64,000 nucleotides of DNA from Robertmurraya dakarensis. Lineage in GTDB: Bacteria; Bacillota; Bacilli; Bacillales; Cytobacillaceae. Below, piece after piece: positions 46,298 through 55,758 of this stretch. Below the pieces are notes generated by a model. That model did no database searches. It had not been told where the DNA came from and saw only the letters and a program-made list of their open reading frames with translations. The stretch's first letter is position 1, and each line of letters starts with the position of its first letter. Made by a program: the position numbers and the translations under genes. Location of the stretch: assembly GCF_900156875.1 (NCBI RefSeq), contig NZ_LT707409.1:1037789-1101788 (forward strand), given 5' to 3'.

Positions 46298-46588
46298 TTC
46301 ATATGATGATGTTTTGTTGTTTTGTTCAGTTGTTACAGGGGTAATGTATAAAGAGGTTATTGTTATTATCCGTTGAATTGAAAAGTTTCAAATTGTAACG
46401 ATAAATGTACCATTAAATCTTTTTTGAATGATAAGTTTCATCTATAATAGAAATTACGATTTAGTTTTCACTATAAGCGTAGTGTAAACTAAGAGCTTCT
46501 TAGAGGAATCTTTCGGAGGAAGTCGAAATGTTATTATAGGAAAAATAATTTCGCACAACATACTATGTAGAAAAGGGGAATTGCCTGG

Positions 46589-47422
46589 ATGGATTGGACC
46601 TTTCAAAAACGTTCAGATATTACATTATTTATCAATAACAACAAAGAAAGTTTTGAAAAAAGACTTTTATCAGAGGCAGTTAATGTGGCATCTAATATAC
46701 AACAGATTCTGAAAAATGGGAATATTAATCTTCTAGTCAATGCACAGAAGTTAGTTTTCTATATCATTCAGGAAAAAGAACATGAACTCATTGAATTCGC
46801 GAAGCAAGAAGGGATTATTTGGGCAAAACATTCGCTCACGCTTGCATTTAAATTAGAGTGGGTTCAAGCTATAAGACGAACACTATGGCACTTTCTGTAT
46901 GAATACAATGAAAAAGCCGCAAGTATCAGCAATATTGATGATTTCTTTGTTCTGGAGAAGAAGATTAACGATCAAATCGATAGTTTTCTCAATTATTTCT
47001 TCCTTAGCTATTCCAATTATAAGGATGAGTTAATTGAAACTCAAAGAAAGACAGTTGAACATTTATCAGTTCCCATTATCCCTGTTAGTCCAACTGTAGC
47101 TGTTCTTCCTTTAATTGGAATGGTTGATTCCTTCAGAATCTCGACCATCGAAGAAAAGGTTTTGTTAGAGATAGATAGACTCAAGCTTCATACACTTGTT
47201 ATTGATCTTTCAGGAATCATCTCTATGGATGAAGACATAATCGATCATTTTAAAAGAATTATTTCTGGAGTTACTATGATGGGTTCTAAAGTCATTCTTA
47301 CCGGGCTGCGTCCTGATTTAGTTAAATATATGGTTCACACCGGCATTACTTTTGATAACAATGTCGTCACCGAGGGAACGCTTCAGCAGACAATAAAAAA
47401 GTATCTAGTGATTGACCAGTAA
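46589..47422 (+). CDS. RsbR-family stressosome protein (STAS domain)
   Basis: A 277-residue RsbR paralogue: an N-terminal globin-like helical sensor (residues 1-155) and a C-terminal STAS domain (about 165-277). RsbR paralogues form the stressosome with RsbS and release RsbT to start the SigB stress response. In RsbRA, two STAS threonines (Thr171, Thr205) are phosphorylated by RsbT. Here the first position aligns with Glu215 in DLSGIISMDEDI, a possible permanent phospho-mimic, while the second is kept as Thr238 in VILTGLRP. rsbS and rsbT are not adjacent. aaaagggg precedes ATG 46589. Confidence 0.88.
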   Translation: MDWTFQKRSDITLFINNNKESFEKRLLSEAVNVASNIQQILKNGNINLLVNAQKLVFYIIQEKEHELIEFAKQEGIIWAKHSLTLAFKLEWVQAIRRTLWHFLYEYNEKAASISNIDDFFVLEKKINDQIDSFLNYFFLSYSNYKDELIETQRKTVEHLSVPIIPVSPTVAVLPLIGMVDSFRISTIEEKVLLEIDRLKLHTLVIDLSGIISMDEDIIDHFKRIISGVTMMGSKVILTGLRPDLVKYMVHTGITFDNNVVTEGTLQQTIKKYLVIDQ

Positions 47423-47488
47423 GATAGCTCGTCTCAAAATCAATGTTTTATTAGCAGCTTGAGACTTGTGGTACATTCACAATACAAA

Positions 47489-47541
47489 GAAGATGAACGA
47501 TGGAAGATTGCATAAAATCTTCTATCGTTCATCTTCTTATT
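47489..47541. terminator. 21-bp stem hairpin after the rsbR-like gene
   Basis: 47489-47509 pairs with 47516-47536 (core gaagatgaacgatgg / ctatcgttcatcttc) with one G-T pair and a 6-base loop, then ttattta. Unusually long stem for a terminator. Confidence 0.7.
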
Positions 47542-47594
47542 TAGCTACCATTAATTAATATTGCAGTTATTTAGATTCTTAGCTTAGAAATATT

Positions 47595-47774
47595 CTATTT
47601 GATCACTTTAAGATGCCCGCGTGACTGAATTGTTTTCCTCCTGCGCTTTTTCCTGCCGATAGAGTTGCTGCCTTTGAGATTTTCTGTTTTATCAAGGCAA
47701 TTAATATCTCCGTACAACGAATTTGCATACATCGTCATCCCAGCCTTGAATGATTGAATTATCTTCTTCAACAT
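47595..47774 (-). CDS. 59-residue basic small protein, unknown
   Basis: An open frame with start ATG 47774 and stop at 47595, supported by a good ribosome binding site (aaaggga) seven to eight bases upstream. The product is strongly basic at its C-terminal half (GRKKRRRKTIQS). I do not recognise it; a DNA-, RNA- or spore-associated role could be imagined but is not supported. It lies in the 717-bp gap between the rsbR-like gene and the 126-residue gene. Confidence 0.4.
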   Translation of the reverse strand: MLKKIIQSFKAGMTMYANSLYGDINCLDKTENLKGSNSIGRKKRRRKTIQSRGHLKVIK

Positions 47775-47991
47775 TTCCTAACTCCCTTTCACTGTTATTT
47801 TCTATGCTGAATTGACACAAATAAATAGTGAACAGTTTGGCGTACGGCCAGACAGTTTTTAGGTATATGGGAGTATTCTTGATTGGACAATGTGAATCCT
47901 TCAACTATACTAGTATACTTATTTGGTTTTTTCTGGATCAAATCAGCTGTTCATATTATACATGAGAGTAAATAAGGGGAAAGGAGGATTA

Positions 47992-48159
47992 GTGGAATAC
48001 TTAATCGTTTTGACAGTCTTAGAATCTAAACTCTTTGGGGACGATCACACATTTTGCTCCAAAATGGTCATCTGCCGTGACATGCTTGTCTTTATTGCAT
48101 CTCCTATAATGTACAAAAAAATTAAGGAGGACCAGCAGCATGGGATGTATTCGAGATGA
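47992..48159 (+). CDS. Possible 55-residue leader protein
   Basis: An open frame with GTG start at 47992 behind a very strong site (gggaaaggagg). It runs 20 bases into the next gene, which would couple translation. Composition is unremarkable and no family is recognised, so this is a doubtful gene supported mainly by the ribosome binding site. Confidence 0.3.
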   Translation: MEYLIVLTVLESKLFGDDHTFCSKMVICRDMLVFIASPIMYKKIKEDQQHGMYSR

Positions 48160-48520
48160 TTTTAGTCAATCGGTTTGTTTAACCCTTGTTTACAATATCT
48201 ACACAGGAGCGCTAATTTCTTCTACAGTAGAAAATAACGAGTGTGAACTATCCACTGAGTTTGATTCCGAAAGTAAGAACCTGACGATTAGAGTTCCATT
48301 TACAGTGGAAGGTATTCTTAGAATTAATGATCATTTCCAAGCTAATTATATGACTAGTAATATTTTTCTGACAGACAATCACCCCCCTAACGAGCAAACC
48401 ACAACTGAGACCCCCTTAGAAAGTGTTAATCGAACAGAAACCAACACTGTCGCAGCTGATAATAATAGGCCTCACGAAAGAAGAGTTAAAACGAAGAGAT
48501 CTTCACGATCAAAGAAGTAA
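48140..48520 (+). CDS. Unknown 126-residue protein with Arg/Lys/Ser tail
   Basis: A soluble protein with an N-terminal region of beta character (LVYNIYTGALISSTVENNECELSTEFD, VPFTVEGILRINDHF) and, from about residue 82, a low-complexity Thr/Asn-rich segment ending in a basic RVKTKRSSRSKK. Such Ser/Arg/Lys tails occur in spore coat and cortex-associated proteins, but I cannot assign this one. Its aaggagga site gives a clear ATG 48140. A terminator follows. Two cysteines (Cys3, Cys13) lie near the start. Confidence 0.6.
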   Translation: MGCIRDDFSQSVCLTLVYNIYTGALISSTVENNECELSTEFDSESKNLTIRVPFTVEGILRINDHFQANYMTSNIFLTDNHPPNEQTTTETPLESVNRTETNTVAADNNRPHERRVKTKRSSRSKK

Positions 48521-48546
48521 ATAGGATTGTTGGTTACTACCGACAC

Positions 48547-48580
48547 AGAACCTACATTCACCTGAATGTGGGTTCTTTAT
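48547..48580 (+). terminator. Terminator after the 126-residue gene
   Basis: agaacctacattca (48547-48560) pairs with tgaatgtgggttct (48563-48576), then tttat. Confidence 0.8.
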
Positions 48581-48691
48581 GTTATTCGCTTCGCTTTCCC
48601 CTTAATTTTTCCCGCTTTAGAATGATGGCCTGCGTAAAGCAATATATTTAGATGTGAGACGTAATATTTAATTTGAAAAGAGGGAAGAGAA

Positions 48692-49993
48692 ATGAATCCT
48701 TATGAAAAAAGACGGGAAGAGTTGGCGGAGCTAGATAAAAGGCATTTCTTGCATCCAACTTCTCCAATCAAGCAACAGCAGGAACAAGGGCCAGCGTTTA
48801 TTTTTGTAAAAGGAGAAGGAGTATATCTAGAAGATATAAATGGAAAGCGATTGATAGACGGCATGTCCTCTCTCTGGAATGTCAATATTGGTCATGGGAG
48901 AGAAGAGTTAGCTCAAGCAGCGGCAGAGCAAATGAAAACATTGGCATTCAGTTCTTGCTTTGCCACTTTTAGTAATGAACCAGCGATTAACTTAGCAGCA
49001 AAGTTGGCTAAGATTTCTCCTAAAGACTTAACCACCACTTTTTTTACTTCTGGCGGCTCCGAAGCAAACGACACTGCCTATAAATTAGCCCGGCATTATT
49101 GGATATTAAAAGGTAGACATGAAAAAAAGAAGATTATCTCCCGCCACAGATCGTATCACGGGGTCGCGATGGGTTCTACGAGTGCTACAGGCTTGAAGCC
49201 ATTCAGAGATTTTACCAACTCAATCGCTCCTGATTTTTATCATGTGGAAAATTTATCAGCAGAAGCATTGCGTGAAGTAATCGATCAAGAAGGTCCCGAC
49301 ACAATTGCAGCTTTTGTAGCAGAGCCCGTACAAGGAGCAGGCGGCGTTCATATTGCACCCGATGATTATTTTAAAAAGGTGCGAAAAATCTGTGATGATC
49401 ATGATATTTTATTTATTGCCGATGAAGTGATTACCGGCTTTGGGCGGACTGGAACATACTTTGGGCTGAATCATTACGGAGTCACGCCTGATTTAATGTG
49501 TTTTGCGAAAGGGGTGACAAGCGGATACGCTCAGCTTGGCGGCGTGATGTTATCTCAATCTATTTTTGATGACTTGAAGAAACATTCAACCGGTACACTT
49601 CTACATGGTTACACATACAGCGGCCACCCCATGGCGTGCGCAGTCACTTTGAAAAATATTGAAATTATTGAGAACGAAAAATTGATCGAAAATGCACAAA
49701 AAATGGGAGAGGAGATGTTAAAAGGCTTCAAATGGTTGCAGGATAAGCATGATCTGATCAGTGAAGTAAGAGGAATCGGCTTAATGGGAGCGATTGAATT
49801 ACATTCTTCAACGAAACAAGCCGCCCCAATGATTGTTAACAAAGCTGCTGAACTTGGGCTCATTTGTCGTTCAGTTGTGTTTGATCATATGGATATTCTT
49901 GTGTTTTCACCGCCATTAATCATAACGAAACAAGAAATGGATAAGATGATTGATATTCTCGATCATGCAATCTATTCAGTTGAGCAAATCTAA
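48692..49993 (+). CDS. Class III omega-aminotransferase (taurine/beta-alanine:pyruvate type)
   Basis: A 433-residue PLP enzyme that moves an amino group from an omega-amino compound to a keto acid. The PLP-binding lysine is in MCFAKGVTSGYAQLGG; FTSGGSEANDTAYKLAR, RHRSYHGVAMGSTSATG and LFIADEVITGFGRTG are the other conserved sites. The N-terminal DKRHFLHPTSPIKQQQEQG is close to taurine:pyruvate and beta-alanine:pyruvate aminotransferases. The adjacent aldehyde dehydrogenase, starting 22 bp after its stop, would oxidise the resulting semialdehyde, implying a two-step route: taurine to sulfoacetate, or beta-alanine to malonate-level products. Candidate substrates remain inference. agagggaaga precedes ATG 48692. 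Confidence 0.88.
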   Translation: MNPYEKRREELAELDKRHFLHPTSPIKQQQEQGPAFIFVKGEGVYLEDINGKRLIDGMSSLWNVNIGHGREELAQAAAEQMKTLAFSSCFATFSNEPAINLAAKLAKISPKDLTTTFFTSGGSEANDTAYKLARHYWILKGRHEKKKIISRHRSYHGVAMGSTSATGLKPFRDFTNSIAPDFYHVENLSAEALREVIDQEGPDTIAAFVAEPVQGAGGVHIAPDDYFKKVRKICDDHDILFIADEVITGFGRTGTYFGLNHYGVTPDLMCFAKGVTSGYAQLGGVMLSQSIFDDLKKHSTGTLLHGYTYSGHPMACAVTLKNIEIIENEKLIENAQKMGEEMLKGFKWLQDKHDLISEVRGIGLMGAIELHSSTKQAAPMIVNKAAELGLICRSVVFDHMDILVFSPPLIITKQEMDKMIDILDHAIYSVEQI

Positions 49994-50015
49994 AGAAAGG
50001 GGGTTCGTATTTTTC

Positions 50016-51443
50016 ATGCAAAAAAAACGCTTATATATAAATGGCAAGTGGATCGACTCACAGCATCATTCCTTGTTATTATCCCCTTATACTCGAGAGG
50101 AAATAGCAGAGGTGCCAAGGGCTACAGTAGAAGAAGTAGAATTTGCGATAAAGGCAGCCTATGAAACCAGAAACAAAATGGCTGACATGCCGAAACATCA
50201 ACGCGCAAAGATTCTCGAACAATTAGCCTGTAAACTGGAACAGAGATCGGAAGAAGCGGCTAGGATAATTGCCTTAGAGGCCTCAAAACCTATTAAGGAT
50301 GCCAGAATAGAAGTGGCGCGAACAATCCAAACGTATAAGTTCTCAAGCGAAGAAGCGAAAAGAATTAACGGTGAAACTATCTCAATGGATGCAGCTCCAG
50401 GCGGAGAAGGAAAGATCGCTTTTACAACTAGAGAGCCCTTAGGAGTTATTGGAGCGATTACTCCATTTAACTTTCCGATGAACCTAGTTGCGCATAAGGT
50501 GGGACCAGCGCTAGCATCTGGAAATACAATTGTACTGAAACCTGCCAGTCAAACCCCTTTATCAGCCTATTTTCTTGCTGAGTTGCTCCACGATACAGAC
50601 TTGCCAGCTGGTGCTTTTAATGTCGTATCAGGAAGCGGCGCTGTCATTGGAGACAAACTTGTACAAGATGAGAGAGTCAAGAAAATTTCTTTTACAGGCA
50701 GTCCTGAGGTTGGAATTGGAATCCGTAATAAAGCAAGGTTAAAGCATGTTACCCTTGAATTAGGATCCAATTCTGCACTGATTGTTGACGGTAACGTTGA
50801 TGTTGATAAGATTATCGATCGCTGTGTAACCGGTGCTTTTAGTTTCCAAGGGCAGGTTTGTATTTCATTACAGAGAATTTACGTTCATGGTAACGTTTAT
50901 GATCTTTTCGTTGAGCGTTTTATAAAAGCAGCGAAGAGTTTGAGGGTTGGAGATCCTTTAGATCCAAATACAAATGTTTCAGCATTGATTCATCCAAATG
51001 AAGTTAGCCGTACTCTAGATTGGATTAAAGAAGCGGAACAAAGAGGAGCAGTTCTTGCTGCTGGCGGAACAAGGCAAGGAAATATTCTAATGCCGACTGT
51101 TTTACTTGAAGTGGACCCTTCCGCAAAAGTTTCCTGTCAGGAGGTTTTTGCTCCAGTTGTCCTCATCAATAAAGTGTCATCCATAGAGGAAGCCATCGAC
51201 TGCGTCAATGATTCAGACTATGGTTTGCAAGCAGGAATATATACAGAGAACATCCATCATGCCATGCTGGCTTCGAAAAAATTACAGGTTGGCGGTGTCC
51301 TTATAAATGATATCCCAACCTACCGTGTCGATCATATGCCCTATGGAGGAGTAAAAGACAGCGGCGTGGGGCGTGAGGGAATAAAGTACGCTATTCAAGA
51401 GATGACGGAACAAAAATTAATCATCATAAACTCTATGGTATAA
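50016..51443 (+). CDS. Aldehyde dehydrogenase (phosphonoacetaldehyde/lactaldehyde-like)
   Basis: A 475-residue aldehyde dehydrogenase. GVIGAITPFNFPMN and FTGSPEVGI bind the cofactor; HVTLELGSNSAL carries the general-base Glu and FQGQVCISLQRIY the catalytic Cys. The GQVCISxQR form and LGSNS are more like lactaldehyde, sulfolactaldehyde or phosphonoacetaldehyde dehydrogenases than classical ALDHs, in keeping with a charged C2/C3 aldehyde. It follows the aminotransferase closely (operon). ATG 50016 is the first that begins with a family-like KKRLYINGKWI; the site (gaaaggggg) is 12 bases away, slightly long. Confidence 0.88.
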   Translation: MQKKRLYINGKWIDSQHHSLLLSPYTREEIAEVPRATVEEVEFAIKAAYETRNKMADMPKHQRAKILEQLACKLEQRSEEAARIIALEASKPIKDARIEVARTIQTYKFSSEEAKRINGETISMDAAPGGEGKIAFTTREPLGVIGAITPFNFPMNLVAHKVGPALASGNTIVLKPASQTPLSAYFLAELLHDTDLPAGAFNVVSGSGAVIGDKLVQDERVKKISFTGSPEVGIGIRNKARLKHVTLELGSNSALIVDGNVDVDKIIDRCVTGAFSFQGQVCISLQRIYVHGNVYDLFVERFIKAAKSLRVGDPLDPNTNVSALIHPNEVSRTLDWIKEAEQRGAVLAAGGTRQGNILMPTVLLEVDPSAKVSCQEVFAPVVLINKVSSIEEAIDCVNDSDYGLQAGIYTENIHHAMLASKKLQVGGVLINDIPTYRVDHMPYGGVKDSGVGREGIKYAIQEMTEQKLIIINSMV

Positions 51444-51525
51444 AGAGGGTTTGATCAAGCAAAGGTCAAGCAATTTTGAAAATATGTAAAATAAATTTTT
51501 TACTCTGCAGGGTAAAATGTTGAAG

Positions 51526-51552
51526 TGGATAGGACCTATCCATTTATTTTTA
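51526..51552 (+). terminator. Hairpin after the aldehyde dehydrogenase gene
   Basis: tggatagg (51526-51533) and cctatcca (51535-51542), then ttattttta. The rest of 51444-51756 holds no other identified site. Confidence 0.55.
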
Positions 51553-51756
51553 TTTTACTTAAACATAATTATCTAGACTCCATTTTTAGTTATGATCGCG
51601 GTTAGCTAACATGAATAGGGTACTCTAGTCATTGATCTTTATTATAGCTGTTCCTCCTATTTTTATTAAATATAAGATTTGGGATTGTATACTCATCAAT
51701 TAGGGGAATACTAGCAAGGTGCGCACTCTGCATATTTAATACGAGGGGGCTATAAT

Positions 51757-51969
51757 ATGGCAGAAGATAACAATGACAAGCAGACAGTAAAAAAAGCAAA
51801 TATTGGAGATACCATCCAAATCAGTAAAGGAGAAGAAAAGGGTAAAAAGGGGACCGTAGTTGTAATAAGAGATAACTCAGTGATTGTCGAAATTGGCAGG
51901 AACCCTAAAAAAGATGAACCGCTTAAAACAGTAGTTAACCATAAAAATTATAAAATTATTAGCGGATAA
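51757..51969 (+). CDS. DUF2187 (KOW-like) small protein
   Basis: A 70-residue protein whose core NIGDTIQISKGEEKGKKGTVVVIRDNSVIVEI has the KOW-type beta barrel turn of the DUF2187/YkvS family; KOW motifs usually bind RNA or ribosomal partners, but this family has no settled role. An acidic, Asn/Asp-rich N-terminus precedes it and NHKNYKIISG ends it. cgaggggg lies directly ahead of ATG 51757. It is followed by its own terminator. Confidence 0.85.
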   Translation: MAEDNNDKQTVKKANIGDTIQISKGEEKGKKGTVVVIRDNSVIVEIGRNPKKDEPLKTVVNHKNYKIISG

Positions 51970-51978
51970 AAATGTAAG

Positions 51979-52023
51979 TGCCTGACCTTTTGTATGCAAA
52001 GGCTAAGGGGTTAGGCATTTTTA
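51979..52023 (+). terminator. Terminator of the DUF2187 gene
   Basis: tgcctgacc (51979-51987) pairs with ggttaggca (52009-52017, one G-T), followed by tttttaa. Confidence 0.85.
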
Positions 52024-52046
52024 ATTATGATCAAAACGAAGGGATG

Positions 52047-52077
52047 GGAAAAAGCACAGGTAACAAATCACCTGTGC
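52047..52077 (-). terminator. Terminator of the GGDEF-EAL gene
   Basis: gcacaggt (52054-52061) pairs with acctgtgc (52070-52077); on the minus transcript this is followed by TTTTTCCC. Confidence 0.8.
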
Positions 52078-52093
52078 CTCATCTCTTTTTATG

Positions 52094-54175
52094 CTAGATG
52101 TTAATGCATCTTTTCGATAATATTTCGAGAATTTCCTCGCCTGGAAGCGGTTTACTAAATAAGTAGCCTTGACCCTCTGAACAATGGAGATTTGATAAGA
52201 ACCGCAATTGACTCTGTGTTTCTATTCCTTCCGCAATAACATTCACGTTGAGATGTGTTGCCATGTTCAATATGGTTTTAACCATAATTCCATTATCTTT
52301 TTTAATATCTTCCATAAAGGAACGGTCAATTTTTAAGCAATCTATCGGAAAATCTCTTAGGGAAGCGAGAGAGGAGTATCCTGTTCCAAAGTCATCGATC
52401 GATAACCTCACCCCTAAAGCACGCAGCTGTTGAAGAACAGGAATGGTTCTACGCTGGTTCTGCAAGACCCCTTCGGTCATCTCAAGCTCTAAAAAGGAAG
52501 AGGGGAGATTCCATTTTTTTAAAGTCCGTGTAATCAATGAAACTAAATCTTCATGGAAAAAATTAGGGGAAATATTGACGGCTATTCTAATCGATTCCAT
52601 TCCATTACTCAGCCAATACTGATAGTTACGGCACACAGTTTCAAGAACCCATTCCGTAATAGGAGTTATTAAGCCTGTTTCTTCTGCTATCGGAATAAAT
52701 TCAGAAGGTGGTATATTGCCCCATTTCGGATGCTTCCAGCGAATCAAAGCCTCTAAACCAACAATTTTCTGCGTACGTAAATCTACTTGAGGCTGGTAAT
52801 GTAGATGAAAGGATTTCTCCTCGATTGCGCCCCTAAGTTCCCTTTCCATTTCCATCATTTTCGATAAGCTTTCATACATTTCCGATGTAAAATACTGTAC
52901 CTCGTTTGTGTTGCTTTTCTTTCCAATATACATCGCACTATCCGCTTTTTTAACCAAGTTCTCAAGATCTGTCCCATCCTTTGGGTAAAAGCTGACACCT
53001 ATGCTAGTGCTTAAATAAATTTTTTCACTATTATAATGGAAAGGAGTAGAAAATAGGTTGTTAATTTTCGATGCCATCTGTTCTGCACAAGAACCTGAAC
53101 AGCCTTTCATTACAGCAATAAATTCGTCACCACCGAAACGATATAAATCTACTTCATTTTTGAGGTGAGTAGATAATCGATTTGCAACCACTTTTAGCAC
53201 TTGATCACCACTATCATGACCCAATGTATCATTAACATGTTTGAAACGGTCCAAATCTATGAAATAAAATGCCATTTCTTCATCTTTGTTTTGTTGAATT
53301 GATTTATTGATCTCATAATTAAAACAACGGCGATTCCGCAGACCTGTTAACTCATCATGGTAAGCGTTATAGAGGATTTTTTCTTCTATTTCTTTTTGAT
53401 TCGTAATGTCATGACGGATAGAAATGTATTGATATGGAACTCCAGCTTCGTTCAAAAAAGGAACAATCGTCGTTTTAACCCAGTATAAAGACCCATCCTT
53501 TGCTTTATTTCGTAACACACCATTCCATACTTTCCCACTGCCAATCGTCGCCCACATGTCTTTAAAGAAATTTCTAGAGTGATAACCTGAATTAACTAAA
53601 CTGTGAGTGCTGCCCATTAATTCATCTCTGCTATATTGAGATAACTCACAAAATTTATTATTTACATAGGTGATTTTTCCTTTATTATCTGTGATCGCTA
53701 CAATCGAGGATTGATCAAGAGCAAACTGAATATCCCGCAGTTCCTTAATCTTATTAGCAAGCTTCAACTGACTCACTGTTCCGACTGTTTTATCCTTGCC
53801 GAAAACTAATAAACCTTTGCGACTTCCATTTTCATAAAAAAGAGGCAGCTCTATAATATCAAAGATTTTAGTTTGGTCACCAATGCTATATATATGTTCC
53901 CGATTGGTGGTTAATTTTCCATTTGTCCAGGTGTGTTCATCAGTAGCGGAGAGATTATCAAAAAAACTCTTTAAAAAGGGGAAATGCAATGATAATTCTT
54001 CATCCTTTTTTCCAATCAATTCGCACTTATTTATATGTAAGTATTCATGTATTTTTCCGCCGACACGAATATAACGGCCTTCTCCATCTTTCAGAAAAAA
54101 GATATCATTAAATGAATCTATAAGATCTAAAATGGAGTCCATATCACTTGCAAATTCTTGAAGTAGTTCATTCAT
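52094..54175 (-). CDS. PAS-PAS-GGDEF-EAL cyclic-di-GMP protein
   Basis: A 693-residue cytosolic signalling protein. Two PAS domains (about residues 15-125 and 150-275; the second has the PAC tail GSLYWVKTTIVPFLNEAG), then GGDEF (about 285-445, with intact YRFGGDEF) and EAL (about 455-690, with VGLEALIRWKHP, DDFGTGYSSL, KIDRSFM and VIAEGIE). Both active sites are intact, so it could both make and break cyclic-di-GMP, switched by PAS ligands or redox. No membrane span. ATG 54175 has aaaaggaga at a good distance; an upstream ATG at 54220 lacks a site. Confidence 0.95.
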   Translation of the reverse strand: MNELLQEFASDMDSILDLIDSFNDIFFLKDGEGRYIRVGGKIHEYLHINKCELIGKKDEELSLHFPFLKSFFDNLSATDEHTWTNGKLTTNREHIYSIGDQTKIFDIIELPLFYENGSRKGLLVFGKDKTVGTVSQLKLANKIKELRDIQFALDQSSIVAITDNKGKITYVNNKFCELSQYSRDELMGSTHSLVNSGYHSRNFFKDMWATIGSGKVWNGVLRNKAKDGSLYWVKTTIVPFLNEAGVPYQYISIRHDITNQKEIEEKILYNAYHDELTGLRNRRCFNYEINKSIQQNKDEEMAFYFIDLDRFKHVNDTLGHDSGDQVLKVVANRLSTHLKNEVDLYRFGGDEFIAVMKGCSGSCAEQMASKINNLFSTPFHYNSEKIYLSTSIGVSFYPKDGTDLENLVKKADSAMYIGKKSNTNEVQYFTSEMYESLSKMMEMERELRGAIEEKSFHLHYQPQVDLRTQKIVGLEALIRWKHPKWGNIPPSEFIPIAEETGLITPITEWVLETVCRNYQYWLSNGMESIRIAVNISPNFFHEDLVSLITRTLKKWNLPSSFLELEMTEGVLQNQRRTIPVLQQLRALGVRLSIDDFGTGYSSLASLRDFPIDCLKIDRSFMEDIKKDNGIMVKTILNMATHLNVNVIAEGIETQSQLRFLSNLHCSEGQGYLFSKPLPGEEILEILSKRCINI

Positions 54176-54338
54176 TGTTAGATCTCCTTTTTCGAAATAA
54201 CTAGACAGCATGATACACATCTTTAAGTTGTGACAAACTTCACAGAATGCTTTGCCCTATATTATACAAAATCACTAAGTGTTTGACTGTGGATATATTA
54301 TGACAGTTTTTCTTTAAAACCGTTGTAATAAGAGAATG

Positions 54339-54370
54339 AAAAAAAGGAAGACAGTAGAACTCTGCCTTCC
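54339..54370 (-). terminator. Terminator of the MFS gene
   Basis: ggaagacag (54346-54354) and ctgccttcc (54362-54370, one G-T); on the minus strand it ends with seven T. Confidence 0.85.
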
Positions 54371-54393
54371 TTCATAAATTATAAGCCAAGTGG

Positions 54394-55758
54394 TTAACCT
54401 GCATTCTCTGGTATAACAACCGCGTTTCTAGCTTCCTCAGCTTTTTTCTTTGTCCAGTAGCCACTCATGCCAAATACAAATGGGATGAATACGATGGCTC
54501 CTGCCATACAGATCTTCCACCAAGTTCCCCATCCTTCTGGAGTTCCGATGATATGCGGCATAAGAAGACCCTGTGCAACAACAACCCAGCGGATGAGAGA
54601 ACCCCAAATTGCCACTCCAGTTGCTACAAAGGAAGGGTTGATATCTTCAACGGTCTCAGTGTAACTAGCCATCCAAGGGGCGTAAGTAAGACCAATCATC
54701 AACGCCATAAAACTAAGCAATAATGACATTGAAAGAACGGTTGCAGGCTGCCCGATATTGGCAATAAAGAACCCGATGCCGACAGCCATGCCAATAGCTC
54801 CAACGATCATAAAAGGCTTACGTACTTGCAGTTTGTCAGAAATCATCCCGAAAGTGACTAACCCCACCGCTTCAGCCAGCCAGAAGAGAGTCATCATCCC
54901 GTTTGCTTGTTCTAGCGTAAACGTATAGATCGTGGTTAAGTATAGCGGGAAGTAACCGACGGCTGAGTAATAGAGCAAAAGAAAAACACTGATGGCAAAA
55001 GCGCTGCCGATCAATCGTCCGCTAAGCATTTGTGTCCAAGTTCTCTTTTGCGGCGCCTCTGTATCATTTCCATTCAATTGAGCTTCTACTTTCGCTGACT
55101 CTTCAACGCTAACCATGATTTGATTCCGAATAGCTGGTGATAGCTCTTTTAACCCAAACAAACTGATGAAAAAGACAATAACGCCAAAAATCGTACAGAT
55201 GATAAATTGTGATTCCCAAGTTCCATAAATAGGTAATGTTTGATTAGCAAAAAACGTAGTTAATAAACTACCGCCAACAGGTCCGATTGACCAGAAGGCC
55301 ATCGCTGTTGCACGTCCTAATCTCGGAGAAAAATCCCGAACAAGTGCAGGAGTGGCTACGAGAAGGACACCCTCGACGAATCCCAGCATACAAAACAGAA
55401 TACTGAATGACATTACAGACGAAGTAAATATTAATGAAAAGGTTAAAATAGCACTAACTAAAACACCATAGACTACAAAATTTGCCCGCCCGATTTTGTC
55501 TGCTAATCCACCAATTAAGGATGATATGGCTCCGAGACCATTTGCAACTACCCAAAGATAAGCATACCAATCTATGGACATTTGCAAATCTTCCATGACA
55601 AGCGGCGCAACAGCAGCAAGAACGTAATATTGGTAATACAAAACAATAGTAACTAAGACCGATACACATAAATACCAAATTCGTTTACGATTTTCAGGAT
55701 AATAATCCAAATTACGATTCCAGAAGGACTTGGTTCCAGCAACAGAATTTGAGCTCAT
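54394..55758 (-). CDS. MFS transporter
   Basis: A 454-residue MFS carrier with twelve predicted spans and a cytoplasmic loop of about 40 charged residues between the halves (ELSPAIRNQ…PQKRTWTQ). The GGLADKIGRA and SDKLQVRKP segments are the inter-span motif A. It has the aromatic N-terminal start YYPENRKRIWYLCVSVLVT common to carboxylate/sugar-acid carriers, but the substrate is not predictable. aggaagc-type site before ATG 55758. It is monocistronic and ends in a terminator. Upstream, 55759-56000 is AT-rich without recognised sites. Confidence 0.82.
   Translation of the reverse strand: MSSNSVAGTKSFWNRNLDYYPENRKRIWYLCVSVLVTIVLYYQYYVLAAVAPLVMEDLQMSIDWYAYLWVVANGLGAISSLIGGLADKIGRANFVVYGVLVSAILTFSLIFTSSVMSFSILFCMLGFVEGVLLVATPALVRDFSPRLGRATAMAFWSIGPVGGSLLTTFFANQTLPIYGTWESQFIICTIFGVIVFFISLFGLKELSPAIRNQIMVSVEESAKVEAQLNGNDTEAPQKRTWTQMLSGRLIGSAFAISVFLLLYYSAVGYFPLYLTTIYTFTLEQANGMMTLFWLAEAVGLVTFGMISDKLQVRKPFMIVGAIGMAVGIGFFIANIGQPATVLSMSLLLSFMALMIGLTYAPWMASYTETVEDINPSFVATGVAIWGSLIRWVVVAQGLLMPHIIGTPEGWGTWWKICMAGAIVFIPFVFGMSGYWTKKKAEEARNAVVIPENAG

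Noticed and set aside
47701-47904. 67-codon minus-strand open frame
   Set aside because: No suitable ribosome binding site; the overlapping 59-codon frame in another phase (47595-47774) has a good one and is preferred.
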